This document shows, piece by piece, positions 16,023 through 24,594 of a DNA stretch of 64,000 nucleotides. The DNA is from Pseudomonadota bacterium. Its GTDB lineage: Bacteria; Pseudomonadota; Gammaproteobacteria; Burkholderiales; Casimicrobiaceae. Positions within the stretch are counted from its first letter, which is position 1; each line of letters starts with the position of its first letter. Location of the stretch: positions 54,885-118,884 of the forward strand of contig JAFEDD010000044.1 of NCBI GenBank assembly GCA_018241765.1, given 5' to 3'. The position numbers and the translations under genes are program-made. The notes under the pieces were generated by a model. The model saw only the letters and a list, made by a program, of their open reading frames with translations. It searched no databases and had not been told where the DNA came from.

Positions 16023-17723
16023 ATGATTAAATCTATTTTTAACGTTGCTGCCTTTTTGGCAGCGTTTGCGCTGAGTGCTGCGGGGAACGCGCAGTCGTTA
16101 ACGATTGTTTCCGGTTCTACGTGCTCGGGCGCTAATTCGGCATCGTTTACGCCTGGAGGGGCGGCCGTTACGATTACCGTTTGCGGTGTCGCACCGAATC
16201 CGGTATGCCAAGGAACTATCCAATTCTTAGCGGCAACACCCAGCGAGAGTGGATTGTTTACGCTTGCCACGCGTACCCGTGGTGCCGCGTTTGACACGGA
16301 TAACGCAGCGACGATTACTCTTCCGGCCGCGATTACAAACCCGACGGCGCCCGTGGATTACGGAGCAAATACGCTGACTGCGCCGCCCGCTACGCCGACA
16401 GGAATTCCGATTGCCACGTTTACGGTGTCGCCGTCCGTTTCGGCAACGGCGAATTCATACACAATTTCCTTGGGTGGCTTGTCGAGCGTTAGTACCACCA
16501 CGGGAAGTTGCATCGCCGCAGTGGAGGTTCCGGCTACGACGGCAACATTCACGTTCAACAAATCCCTGCCGCCCACCAACGTCACCTTCTCCCGTAACCC
16601 CGCATCGCTGACCTTCGCGGAGGGTGGCGCCGCGCAGACGGTGGCAGTCAGCTGCACGGGTACGATTGGTACGCCAACGCCGGTGACGCTGGGCGTTGCC
16701 AGCAGCAACACTGCCTACTTCACGGTAAGCCCGGCATCGTTGTCATTCACCGACTGCTCGACGCCTCAGAACGTGACGGTGACTCCGCGTGCGGCGGATG
16801 CTGGATCGAACCCGACTCAAACGGGAACGGTCAACTTCACCAACACCACGACCGGCGGCACGGTGACGGCACCGGCTTCTGTCGCCGTGACGGTGACCGA
16901 TAATCAGGCACCAGCAACGTACACGATCACCAAATCGACCGCGACGGTGACCGAGGGCAGCGCGACGACCGACACCATCGTCGTTACCTGCAACGGCGCG
17001 TTCGTGGCGCCCGCCACCTCCGGCTCCGTGGCCTACAACATCGCTACGTTGACCAACCCTGGCGACATCACGACGCCGGCGCTGACGGGCACGTTGAACT
17101 TCGCCGCGTGCGGCGGGGCCACGCAGACGTTGACGGTGACGGCACGTCCGAATGACGCGGTGCTTCAAGGCACGCGCACCGGCAACGTGACGATCTCGAC
17201 GCCGGTTGGTGGGACGCTCGGCGCCACAACGTCAGGCACGATCACGGTGCTCGATTCGACCGTGGCAGTCAACGCCGTCGCCGGCAGCACCGGCTCGGCG
17301 ACGTCGATGACGATCACCGAAGGCGGCATTGCCAGCTTCAGCGTTGCCTGCCCGACGCTGACGGCAGCGCAAACGGTGAACTACTCGATCACCCCGGCGA
17401 CGCCGGCGACTGGCGATACCTTCGTCGGTGGTGGCGCGACGGGTACCGTGACTTGCCCGGCTGCCGCCGCGAGCCTGGTTCCGATCCCGACGACCGTGCA
17501 GACGATCGACGACACCGTGATCGGCAACAGCCGCGTCTACTCGGTGACGATCTCCCTGTCGGGCAACTCGACGGGCGTGGTGGTCGGCAACGCCAGCGCG
17601 CAGGTGCTGGTGCAGGACAACGACCAGCCGCTGGTCGTGCCGACGATGGGTGCGGCTGGCCTTGGCCTGATGAGCCTGATGCTCGCCGGTCTGGCTGCCC
17701 TGCAGCGTCGCCGTCGCGGCTGA
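16023..17723 (+). CDS. Exported Calx-beta-like repeat protein with IPTL-CTERM-like sorting tail
   Basis: 566-residue exported protein with a signal peptide (MIKSIFNVAAFLAAFALSAA to about GNAQ). After an N-terminal domain with paired cysteines come about three repeats of roughly 110 residues. Each starts with a TFAEGGAAQTVAVSC, TVTEGSATTDTIVVTC or TITEGGIASFSVAC motif and runs as Thr/Val-rich beta strands, like Calx-beta or related adhesin domains. The C-terminus is tripartite: VVPTMG, a hydrophobic helix (LGLMSLMLAGLAAL) and a basic QRRRRG end. This matches the IPTL-CTERM class of sorting signals, which are cleaved and anchored at the envelope. The first 540 bases are less GC-rich than the remainder, so the gene is a composition mosaic. 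A strong terminator follows. Confidence 0.75.
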   Translation: MIKSIFNVAAFLAAFALSAAGNAQSLTIVSGSTCSGANSASFTPGGAAVTITVCGVAPNPVCQGTIQFLAATPSESGLFTLATRTRGAAFDTDNAATITLPAAITNPTAPVDYGANTLTAPPATPTGIPIATFTVSPSVSATANSYTISLGGLSSVSTTTGSCIAAVEVPATTATFTFNKSLPPTNVTFSRNPASLTFAEGGAAQTVAVSCTGTIGTPTPVTLGVASSNTAYFTVSPASLSFTDCSTPQNVTVTPRAADAGSNPTQTGTVNFTNTTTGGTVTAPASVAVTVTDNQAPATYTITKSTATVTEGSATTDTIVVTCNGAFVAPATSGSVAYNIATLTNPGDITTPALTGTLNFAACGGATQTLTVTARPNDAVLQGTRTGNVTISTPVGGTLGATTSGTITVLDSTVAVNAVAGSTGSATSMTITEGGIASFSVACPTLTAAQTVNYSITPATPATGDTFVGGGATGTVTCPAAAASLVPIPTTVQTIDDTVIGNSRVYSVTISLSGNSTGVVVGNASAQVLVQDNDQPLVVPTMGAAGLGLMSLMLAGLAALQRRRRG

Positions 17724-17781
17724 TCGCTGTTCGCCCGGTGACACGGCTGGCCGCACGGCCAGCCGCTGACACCACGACAAC

Positions 17782-17810
17782 AAAACCCGCTTCGGCGGGT
17801 TTTGTTTTTT
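17782..17810 (+). terminator. Rho-independent terminator
   Basis: Stem AAAACCCGC / GCGGGTTTT with a TTCG loop, followed by a run of six T at 17805-17810. It closes the exported-protein region 58 bases after the stop codon of the preceding gene. Confidence 0.93.
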
Positions 17811-17882
17811 CGGCAATCCGAACGCCGACGACTGGGGCCAAGCGTGCGTGAAAGTCGTACCGACGGCGATACACTGCACACC

Positions 17883-19301
17883 ATGAATCCGCTTGGCTGG
17901 CTCTCGGCGTCCGACCTCTCGCGTCAACTCGACGTCGGCGGCGTGACGGCCGTCGACGTGGTGACGGCGCTCGAAGCGCGCGTCGCCCAGTGCGAGCCGC
18001 ACCTCAATGCGTTCTATCTGACCAAGTGGGATAGCGCACGCGCCGCGGCGGCCGCAAGCGACGCTCGCTGGGCGAAACAAGGCGCGCTGTCGCCGCTCGA
18101 CGGCGTGCCGATCACGCTGAAAGAGAACCTCTACACCGCGGGCGACCCGGCGCCCATCGGCACCGCGGCCGGCTCGCCGGAGCCGAAGGCGGTCGATGCG
18201 CCGATTGCGGCGCGGGTCGCCGAAGCCGGGCTCGTGCTGATCGGCAAGACGACGATGCCGGACTTTGGCATGCTCTCCAGCGGCCAGTCGAGCCTGCACG
18301 GCGTCACGCGCAACCCCTGGCGCCTCGACCGCAACCCGGGCGGGTCGAGTTCGGGCGCCGGCGCGGCGTGCGCGGCGGGCTACGGGCCGCTGCACGTGGG
18401 CACCGACATCGGCGGTTCGATCCGCCTGCCGGCGAGCTTTTGCGGCATTTTCGGGCTGAAGCCGTCCCTCGGCCGGGTGCCGATCGATCCGCCGTACATG
18501 GGGCGGGTGGCCGGCCCGATGACGCGCACGGTGCTCGATGCGGCGCTCCTGATGAACATCATCAGCCGCCCCGACCCGCTGCATCGGGACTTCATGAACC
18601 TGCCGCCGCAGCGCATCGATTTCGCGGCCGAGCTCGAACGCTTCACGCTGAAGGGCAAACGCATCGGCGTGCTGACCGACATGAAGGTCGGCCTCGCGGT
18701 GCAGGCCGATGTCGCCGCGGCGGTGTGGGACTGCGCGCAGGTGATCGAGCAGCACGGCGCCGTGGTCGAGCCGATTGCGCCATTCATCGATGCCGACATG
18801 CTCGACGCCATCGGCGGGTTCTTCGAGGCACGCAGCCATCTCGACATTGGGGCGCTGCCCGCCGTGCGCCGCGCGCGCATTCTGCCGTTCATCGTGCAGT
18901 GGGCGACCTGGCGCGCCAAGCGCTTCACGGGCGACACCGTGATGGCGTTTTACGCGCAGGTGATGGCGATGCGCGCCGCGACCGTCGCCGCCACCCACGG
19001 CTTCGACTTCGTGCTGTCGCCGACCTCACCGGTGCCGGCGTTCCCGGCCGCGCACTGCTGCCCCGGCAACGACCCGGAGCACGCGCTCGAACACATCGCG
19101 TTCACGGTGCCCTACAACATGAGCGAGCAGCCCGCCGCGTCGATCAATTGGGCCTATTCCAGCCAGCGCCATACCAACGGGCTGCCCATTGGTGTGCAGG
19201 TGGCGGGCAGGCGCTTCGATGATCTCGGGGTGCTGCAACTGTGCCGGGTCATCGAGCAGCTGCGGCCGCCGCAGCGCGCATGGCCGGTCACGCTGGTGTG
19301 A
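17883..19301 (+). CDS. Amidase (amidase signature family)
   Basis: 472-residue cytoplasmic amide hydrolase of the amidase signature family (relatives: GatA, fatty acid amide hydrolase, 6-aminohexanoate-cyclic-dimer hydrolase). The Ser-cisSer-Lys triad is visible: Lys80 in PITLKENL, Ser156 in GGSSSG, and nucleophile Ser179 in DIGGSIRLP. No signal peptide is present. The gene begins 72 bases after the terminator; TACACT at 17871-17876 lies only 6 bases before the ATG, so the start could be leaderless. It is not GatA: no gatB or gatC lies nearby, and the C-terminal half is divergent. The substrate is unknown. A binding protein and a second amidase follow. Confidence 0.85.
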   Translation: MNPLGWLSASDLSRQLDVGGVTAVDVVTALEARVAQCEPHLNAFYLTKWDSARAAAAASDARWAKQGALSPLDGVPITLKENLYTAGDPAPIGTAAGSPEPKAVDAPIAARVAEAGLVLIGKTTMPDFGMLSSGQSSLHGVTRNPWRLDRNPGGSSSGAGAACAAGYGPLHVGTDIGGSIRLPASFCGIFGLKPSLGRVPIDPPYMGRVAGPMTRTVLDAALLMNIISRPDPLHRDFMNLPPQRIDFAAELERFTLKGKRIGVLTDMKVGLAVQADVAAAVWDCAQVIEQHGAVVEPIAPFIDADMLDAIGGFFEARSHLDIGALPAVRRARILPFIVQWATWRAKRFTGDTVMAFYAQVMAMRAATVAATHGFDFVLSPTSPVPAFPAAHCCPGNDPEHALEHIAFTVPYNMSEQPAASINWAYSSQRHTNGLPIGVQVAGRRFDDLGVLQLCRVIEQLRPPQRAWPVTLV

Positions 19302-19378
19302 GGCGCCGCGCGGCGGCGCGCCGATTCCTTGCCGAGGCTTGCGGCACGTTTTCCCAACCCTTCAATCCCGGAGGTTTC

Positions 19379-20962
19379 ATGAAGTTCCCCCGAGCACTCA
19401 CCGCGATGGTCGTCGCCGGCGCCTGTGCGCTTGCCGCGATGCCGGGCATGGCCCAGCAGAAGGTGCTGAAGATCGCGCCGCATGCGTTCCCGGCCAATCT
19501 CGACCCGATCAACGTGACGGCGTACATCACGCGCAATCATGGCTACATGATCTACGACACGCTGTTCGCCACCGACGAGAAGGGCGCGATCAAGCCGCAG
19601 ATGGTGGACAAATGGGTGGTCAGCCCCGATGGCAAGACCTACACCTTCACGTTGCGCGATCGCTTGCAGTTCCATGACGGCAAACCGGTGACCGGCGAAG
19701 ACTGCGTGGCCTCGCTCAAGCGCTGGGGCGCGCGCGACACCTTCGGCCAGAAGCTGATGAGCTTCGTCGATCGCATCGAGGCGATCGACGCGAAGCAGTT
19801 CCGCATCGTGCTGAAGGAGCCGACCGGCATCGTCATCGAGGCGCTCGGCAAACCCTCGTCGAACGTGCCCTTCATCATGCCGGCGCGGGTGGCGGCGACC
19901 GACCCCTTCAAGGTCATCGACGACAACACCGGCTCCGGCCCCTACATCTTCAAGAAGGATGAATACAAGCCCGGCGTGCAGTCGGTGTACGTGAAAAACC
20001 GGAACTACGTGCCGCGCAACGAGCCGCCCTCCGGTCTCGCTGGTGGCAAGAAGGTCTTCGTCGATCGCGTCGAATGGCTGGCGCTGAAGGACGCGCAGAC
20101 GCAGCTGAACGCGCTCCTCGCCGGCGAGATCGACATGATCGAGCAGCCGGCGTTCGAGCAATATCCGCAGTTGCGCAAGGATCCGCGGGTGAGTGTCGTG
20201 GACACCGGCACCATCAACTACCAGTTCGTCATGCGCTTCAACCATCTGGTGCCGCCGTTCAACAACCCGAAGGTGCGCGAGGCGGCCATGTGGGCCGTCA
20301 ATCAGGAGGCCTTCCTGCGCGCGCAGGTCGGCCCCGACAACGAGGGGATGTACTTCACCTGCCCGAGCATGTACCCCTGCGGCACGCCGTACTCGAGCCC
20401 GAAGGGCAGCGGTTTCATGGTCAAGGGCAACATGGCGAAGGCGCAGCAGTTGCTGAAGGAATCGGGCTACGATGGCCGCCCGATCGTCATCCTGCGGCCG
20501 ACCGACCTGCAATCGATCCACAAGCTGCCGCTGGTGGCCGCGCAACTCTTGCGCCAAGCCGGCTTCAAGGTCGATCTGGTGTCGATGGACTGGGGTTCGC
20601 TGGTCGCTCGCCGCGCGAAGAAGGAACCGGCCGATCAGGGCGGCTGGAATATCTTTCTGACGGCGTGGGTCGGCGCTGACCTCATCAACCCGCTGGTCAA
20701 CGCGACGCTGACCGGCAATGGGGAGAAGGGCTGGGTGGGCTGGGCCAGCGACGCCGAACTGGAGCGGCTGCGCGACCAGTTCGCGCGGGCGACGACGGAT
20801 GCCGACAAGAAGCGCCTGGCCGAAGCCGTGCAGGTGCGTGCCACCGAGGTCGGCACCCACGCGATCCTCGGCGAATACAAGAACCCGGCGGCCGTGCGCA
20901 AGAACATCAGCGGCGTGTTGCGCAGCCCGGCGCTCGCGCTGTGGAACATCCAGAAGAACTGA
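19379..20962 (+). CDS. ABC transporter substrate-binding protein, family 5 (peptide/nickel type)
   Basis: 527-residue periplasmic binding protein of the DppA/OppA family. It has a signal peptide (MKFPRALTAMVVAGACALAA, then MPGMAQ), the start LKIAPHAFPANLDPINVT, then YDTLF, KPQMVDKWVVSPDGKTYTFTLRD, LQFHDGKPVTGEDCVASLKRW and the ligand-domain segment FNHLVPPFNNPKVREAAMWAV. An ideal GGAGG at 19371-19374 precedes the ATG at 19379. No permease or ATPase gene adjoins; the gene lies between two amidase genes, which suggests capture of an amide or peptide compound that the amidases degrade. That link is inferred from position. Confidence 0.9.
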   Translation: MKFPRALTAMVVAGACALAAMPGMAQQKVLKIAPHAFPANLDPINVTAYITRNHGYMIYDTLFATDEKGAIKPQMVDKWVVSPDGKTYTFTLRDRLQFHDGKPVTGEDCVASLKRWGARDTFGQKLMSFVDRIEAIDAKQFRIVLKEPTGIVIEALGKPSSNVPFIMPARVAATDPFKVIDDNTGSGPYIFKKDEYKPGVQSVYVKNRNYVPRNEPPSGLAGGKKVFVDRVEWLALKDAQTQLNALLAGEIDMIEQPAFEQYPQLRKDPRVSVVDTGTINYQFVMRFNHLVPPFNNPKVREAAMWAVNQEAFLRAQVGPDNEGMYFTCPSMYPCGTPYSSPKGSGFMVKGNMAKAQQLLKESGYDGRPIVILRPTDLQSIHKLPLVAAQLLRQAGFKVDLVSMDWGSLVARRAKKEPADQGGWNIFLTAWVGADLINPLVNATLTGNGEKGWVGWASDAELERLRDQFARATTDADKKRLAEAVQVRATEVGTHAILGEYKNPAAVRKNISGVLRSPALALWNIQKN

Positions 20963-21093
20963 GCGCGTCGTGATGGCGCGGCGCAGCGGCAGGCTTGCGC
21001 TGCGCCGGCGAGCGAACGGCTGCGCGGCCGGTTGCGCTGCGGCCATCGCCGAGATGCGGCCAATGTCGCCTCGGCATGGCGGTTTTCCAGCAA

Positions 21094-21211
21094 CAACTTT
21101 TTGCTGGAAGCCGCATCCATGACGGGCTTGGAGCGCGCTTTGCGTCAAAGTCGATAACAGGCATTTTCGGCCGCCGAGCCCATCGTGGATGCGGCTTGAC
21201 GAAGAAAGTTG
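21094..21211. repeat. Palindromic dispersed repeat, copy B (118 bp)
   Basis: Imperfect inverted repeat from CAACTTTTTGC to GAAGAAAGTTG. Inner arms are GCATCCATGACGGGCTTGG and GCCGAGCCCATCGTGGATG. The midpoint 21152.5 falls on GTCGAT (21150-21155). It ends two bases before the ATG of the downstream amidase (21214), whose only purine-rich ribosome site, GAAGAAAG at 21201-21208, is part of the repeat. The rest of the gap (20963-21093) holds nothing I recognise. Confidence 0.88.
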
Positions 21212-21213
21212 AT

Positions 21214-22626
21214 ATGGATTCTCTGGTCTTTCAGTCGGTGCGCGCGCTGTCGGCGCAATTGCGTTCGCGCTCGCTGTCCGCTCGCGAACTGCTCGATGCG
21301 CACTTCAAAGTCATCGATCGCGCGAATCCGACGCTCAACGCGATCGTCACGCTCGACCGCGACGGCGCCTATGCCAACGCCGACGCCATCGACGCGCGCC
21401 GTGCGCAGGGCTTGCCGACGTCGCCGCTGGCGGGGCTGCCGATCGCCGTGAAGGATCTGGAGCCGGTGCGCGGCATGCGTACGACGATGGGCTCGCCGAT
21501 CTTCGCGGACTGGCGTCCGGCGCACGATTCGTTGATGGTCGAGCGCTTTCGCCAGCATGGGCTGACGATCCTCGGCAAGACCAACACGCCGGAGTTCGGG
21601 CTCGGCAGCCAGACCTTCAACGCCGTGTTCGGCGTCACCCGCAACCCGTGGCAGACGGAGCGCACCTGCGGTGGCTCCTCCGGCGGCGCGGCGGTTGCCG
21701 TCGCCTGCGGCATGCTGCCCTTCGCCGATGGCTCCGACATGGGCGGCAGTCTGCGCAACCCGGCGAGCTTTTGCGGCGTGGTGGGTCTGCGGCCGTCGCC
21801 CGGACGGGTGCCGGCGTACCCCGCGCTCGACCTCTGGAGCACGATCGGCGTGCTCGGCCCGATCGCGCGCACGGCCGAGGACGCGGCGTGGCTGCTCTCG
21901 GCGCAGGCGGGCGACGACCCGCGCGTGACGCTCGGTCGCTGCGGCGATCCGACGCTCTTTCGCGAGTCGCTCGACCGCGATTTCAAGGGCGTGCGCATCG
22001 CCTGGAGCCCGACCCTGGGGGGTCTGCCGGTCGAGCGCGCGGTGCGCGTGGCGCTGGAGCGCTCGCTTGCGCGCTTCGAGGCGATCGGCGCCATCATCGA
22101 GGAGGCGGAACCCGATCTCTCGATCGCCGATCTTGCGTTCGAGACGCTGCGGGCGCTGCATCTCTTGAAGTCGCTCGGGCCGCACTATCGTGACCGCGAC
22201 CAGCGCGCGCTCTTGAAGGCAACGGCGGTGTGGAACATCGAGCAGGGCCTCGCGCTCACCGGCGAGCGCATCGCTGCGGCGCAGCTCGCGCAGTCGAAGT
22301 GCTTCGAGCGCATGCGGCGCTTCCTCGACCGCTACGACTTTCTGCTCTGCCCCGTCAGTCAGGTCGCGCCGTTCGCGGTGACGACGGAATATCCGACGGC
22401 CATCGACGGCGTGCCGCTTGGCCATTACCTTGAATGGATGCGCTCGGCCTACCGCATCACGATGACCTCGCACCCCGCGGCAAGCGCGCCGGTGGCTTTC
22501 AGCGAGGACGGGCTCCCGGTGGGCATGCAGATCATCGGTCACTACGGCGCCGAACGGGAAGTGTTGCAACTGGTGCACGCGGTGGAATTGCCGCTCGCCG
22601 AGCGGCGTCCGCCGCTGTCGCGCTGA
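21214..22626 (+). CDS. Amidase (amidase signature family)
   Basis: 470-residue amidase signature enzyme, a distant paralogue of the one at 17883, with which it aligns in the triad region residue for residue. Lys80 is in PIAVKDLE, Ser156 in CGGSSGG and nucleophile Ser179 in DMGGSLRNP. It lacks a signal peptide. The start at 21214 follows GAAGAAAG by 5 bases; an upstream open frame exists but runs through the palindromic repeat. With the binding protein just before it, it probably belongs to one catabolic unit. The substrate is unknown. Confidence 0.87.
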   Translation: MDSLVFQSVRALSAQLRSRSLSARELLDAHFKVIDRANPTLNAIVTLDRDGAYANADAIDARRAQGLPTSPLAGLPIAVKDLEPVRGMRTTMGSPIFADWRPAHDSLMVERFRQHGLTILGKTNTPEFGLGSQTFNAVFGVTRNPWQTERTCGGSSGGAAVAVACGMLPFADGSDMGGSLRNPASFCGVVGLRPSPGRVPAYPALDLWSTIGVLGPIARTAEDAAWLLSAQAGDDPRVTLGRCGDPTLFRESLDRDFKGVRIAWSPTLGGLPVERAVRVALERSLARFEAIGAIIEEAEPDLSIADLAFETLRALHLLKSLGPHYRDRDQRALLKATAVWNIEQGLALTGERIAAAQLAQSKCFERMRRFLDRYDFLLCPVSQVAPFAVTTEYPTAIDGVPLGHYLEWMRSAYRITMTSHPAASAPVAFSEDGLPVGMQIIGHYGAEREVLQLVHAVELPLAERRPPLSR

Positions 22627-22717
22627 TGCAACGCAGTAACCGCCCAAAGCCGACATATCGGCAGGGATTCGTGCGCGTTGCCGGATAATCAAGAAAGATA
22701 ACAACACGGACCGGGCC

Positions 22718-23800
22718 ATGGCAGACGCGGCGGTCACGCCGGAGCAGTATCGCGCGTACTACTGGTCGGCGGACGTCGAGCAGTGGCGCTTCGCGTTGCT
22801 GCTGTTCGTGCCGCCGACGGTGGTTTTCGCGTGGTTCGACTTGCGCCTCTATGGCGTGAGCGACGCGTTCTTCGGCTTCACGGTGGTGCGTGTGACGTTC
22901 ACCATCTATTCGCTGTGGCTGGCGTTTTCGTTGCGACGGTTGCAGGACCGGCGTCTGGTCGAGCGGCTGCTGTTTCTGTGGACGCTGTGGGGCGTGGCGG
23001 TGCTCGCCTTCAACGCGCTCGGGCGTCCGCCGGATTTCTTCGGGCACTACGTGCTCGAGGTGTTCGCGCTGATGCTCTTCTATTCGGCGATGCCGATGCC
23101 GCTCACCATGCAGGGCATCGTCGGGCTGATCTACCTGGCGATGGCGATGCCGATCCTGTTTTTCTACAAGAAGCCGCCGACCGCGATCTACACCATCAAC
23201 ACCGCGATGGTCATGTGCCTTACCGTGTTCAGCGGTTACCTGATTGCGCGGCGCATCCGCGGGTTGCGCATCGATGCGCTGGGGGCGCGCCTGTTGCTCG
23301 AAGAGCAGGCGCGCACCGATGCGCTGACCGGCATCGCCAACCGGCGGGCGTTTCTCGACATCGCGACGAGGGAACTGTCGAGCGGCGATCGCGTCGCCTC
23401 TCCGGCGGCGGCGTTGATGTTGGACATCGATCATTTCAAGCACGTCAACGATCGTTTCGGGCACGAGGCGGGCGACCTGCTGTTGACCGAGTTCGCGCGG
23501 CGCGTGCTGCTTGGCCTTCGCAGTTACGATTGCTTCGCGCGGCTCGGCGGCGAGGAGTTCGCCATCTTGATGCCGGGCGCCGATCAGGCGCAGGCGCGGG
23601 CGTTGGGCGAGCGGCTGCGGGCAGCCGTGGCCGGGCAGCCCTTCATGGTGCGCGGCGAGGCGATCTCGGTCACGGTGAGCATCGGCGTGGCCGAGGTCGC
23701 GCCGGGTGAGACCACCGTCGACGGCGTGTTGCGCCGCGCCGATCGCGCACTCTACGACGCGAAGGAGGGTGGCCGCAACCGTGTCGAGGTCGTGGCCTGA
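22718..23800 (+). CDS. Diguanylate cyclase with six-helix membrane sensor
   Basis: 360-residue inner-membrane enzyme that makes cyclic di-GMP from two GTP. About six hydrophobic helices fill residues 25-175 (for example FALLLFVPPTVVFAWF and LLFLWTLWGVAVLAFNAL), with no recognised ligand domain. The catalytic part starts at ARTDALTGIANRRAF (residue 198) and carries the active-site motif GGEEF at 277-281. An intact RSYD inhibitory I-site lies at 268-271, exactly five residues before GGEEF, so product inhibition is expected. The gene is convergent with the chalcone-isomerase-like gene, with 7 bases between stops. Confidence 0.92.
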   Translation: MADAAVTPEQYRAYYWSADVEQWRFALLLFVPPTVVFAWFDLRLYGVSDAFFGFTVVRVTFTIYSLWLAFSLRRLQDRRLVERLLFLWTLWGVAVLAFNALGRPPDFFGHYVLEVFALMLFYSAMPMPLTMQGIVGLIYLAMAMPILFFYKKPPTAIYTINTAMVMCLTVFSGYLIARRIRGLRIDALGARLLLEEQARTDALTGIANRRAFLDIATRELSSGDRVASPAAALMLDIDHFKHVNDRFGHEAGDLLLTEFARRVLLGLRSYDCFARLGGEEFAILMPGADQAQARALGERLRAAVAGQPFMVRGEAISVTVSIGVAEVAPGETTVDGVLRRADRALYDAKEGGRNRVEVVA

Positions 23801-23807
23801 GGGCCGC

Positions 23808-24479
23808 TCAGAAGCGTTCGCTGCGGTTGCTGCTGGCCGTGTTGTCGTTGCTCGGCGTGGTGCCGAGCAGCACCGGTTTCAGGCTGTCGTCGATCGGTTT
23901 CGGGCCGAGCCAGATTTGCAGCAGCGCGGGGAAGAACGATTCGTCGGTGAACACGTCGCCGATGCGCTTGCCGTTGACGAAGATCAGCATGCCGGTGCCG
24001 GGCACCAGATCGATGGTGATCGACTCGCCCTTCTTCAACGCGGGCACGGCGCCGAAGATGCTGCCCAGACGCATCAGGTTTTCGAAGTGCTTCTGCTGCT
24101 CGGTCTGCGAGAGGTTGGCCCGCATGCCGCCCAGCAACCCCTTCGAGAAGTCGTTCGAGTTGATTTCGCGCAGCAGCGACAGGTGCATGCGCTTGGGGCC
24201 CTTCAGCGCCGCGATCTCGGCGGCGGTGTGCTTCTTCTGCGGCAGATAGAGCGCGGCGACGTAGACGCGAACCAGCCCGGCCGCGGCATAGCGGATGCCG
24301 GCGCCGTTCAGCACGAGCTCCTGATTGGCGACGCGCGTCTTTTCGTCGACCTTGACGCCGGCGACGTCGAGCGCCGAGGCGAGCGGGGCGAGGCCGGCGA
24401 GCGCGGCGAGAGCGAGCGCCGCGAGGCCGCGCTGTGGCCAGCGCGAACGCGACATGACGAGGGCGGAACGAGCGTGCAT
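23808..24479 (-). CDS. Exported chalcone isomerase-like domain protein
   Basis: 223-residue periplasmic protein with a signal peptide (SRSRWPQRGLAALALAALAG, then LAPLASA) and a chalcone-isomerase-like domain: VDEKTRVANQELVLNGAGIRY, KVYVAALYLP-like RVYVAALYLPQKKHTAAE, LLREINSNDFSKG, GTGMLIFVNGKRIGDV and FFPALLQIWLGPKPID. Bacterial members are fold relatives of plant chalcone isomerase with no demonstrated enzyme role. I chose the ATG at 24479 because GGAGG lies 8 bases upstream on the minus strand; the ATG at 24455 is also possible. Confidence 0.8.
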   Translation of the reverse strand: MHARSALVMSRSRWPQRGLAALALAALAGLAPLASALDVAGVKVDEKTRVANQELVLNGAGIRYAAAGLVRVYVAALYLPQKKHTAAEIAALKGPKRMHLSLLREINSNDFSKGLLGGMRANLSQTEQQKHFENLMRLGSIFGAVPALKKGESITIDLVPGTGMLIFVNGKRIGDVFTDESFFPALLQIWLGPKPIDDSLKPVLLGTTPSNDNTASSNRSERF

Positions 24480-24594
24480 GCGGGTAGCCTCCGGGGTGGG
24501 GGCTGGCGTCGCGTGCGGGCGCTGCCCCATCAGACTAATGGAGGGGGTAGTTTAGGCGGCTTTTTCGATGCGTCAATATGAACCGCATCAAGCT

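Noticed and set aside
19154-21148. A 664-codon minus-strand frame opposite the family 5 binding protein
   Set aside because: No recognisable motifs and it crosses palindrome copy B; the plus-strand gene has a signal peptide and ideal ribosome site.
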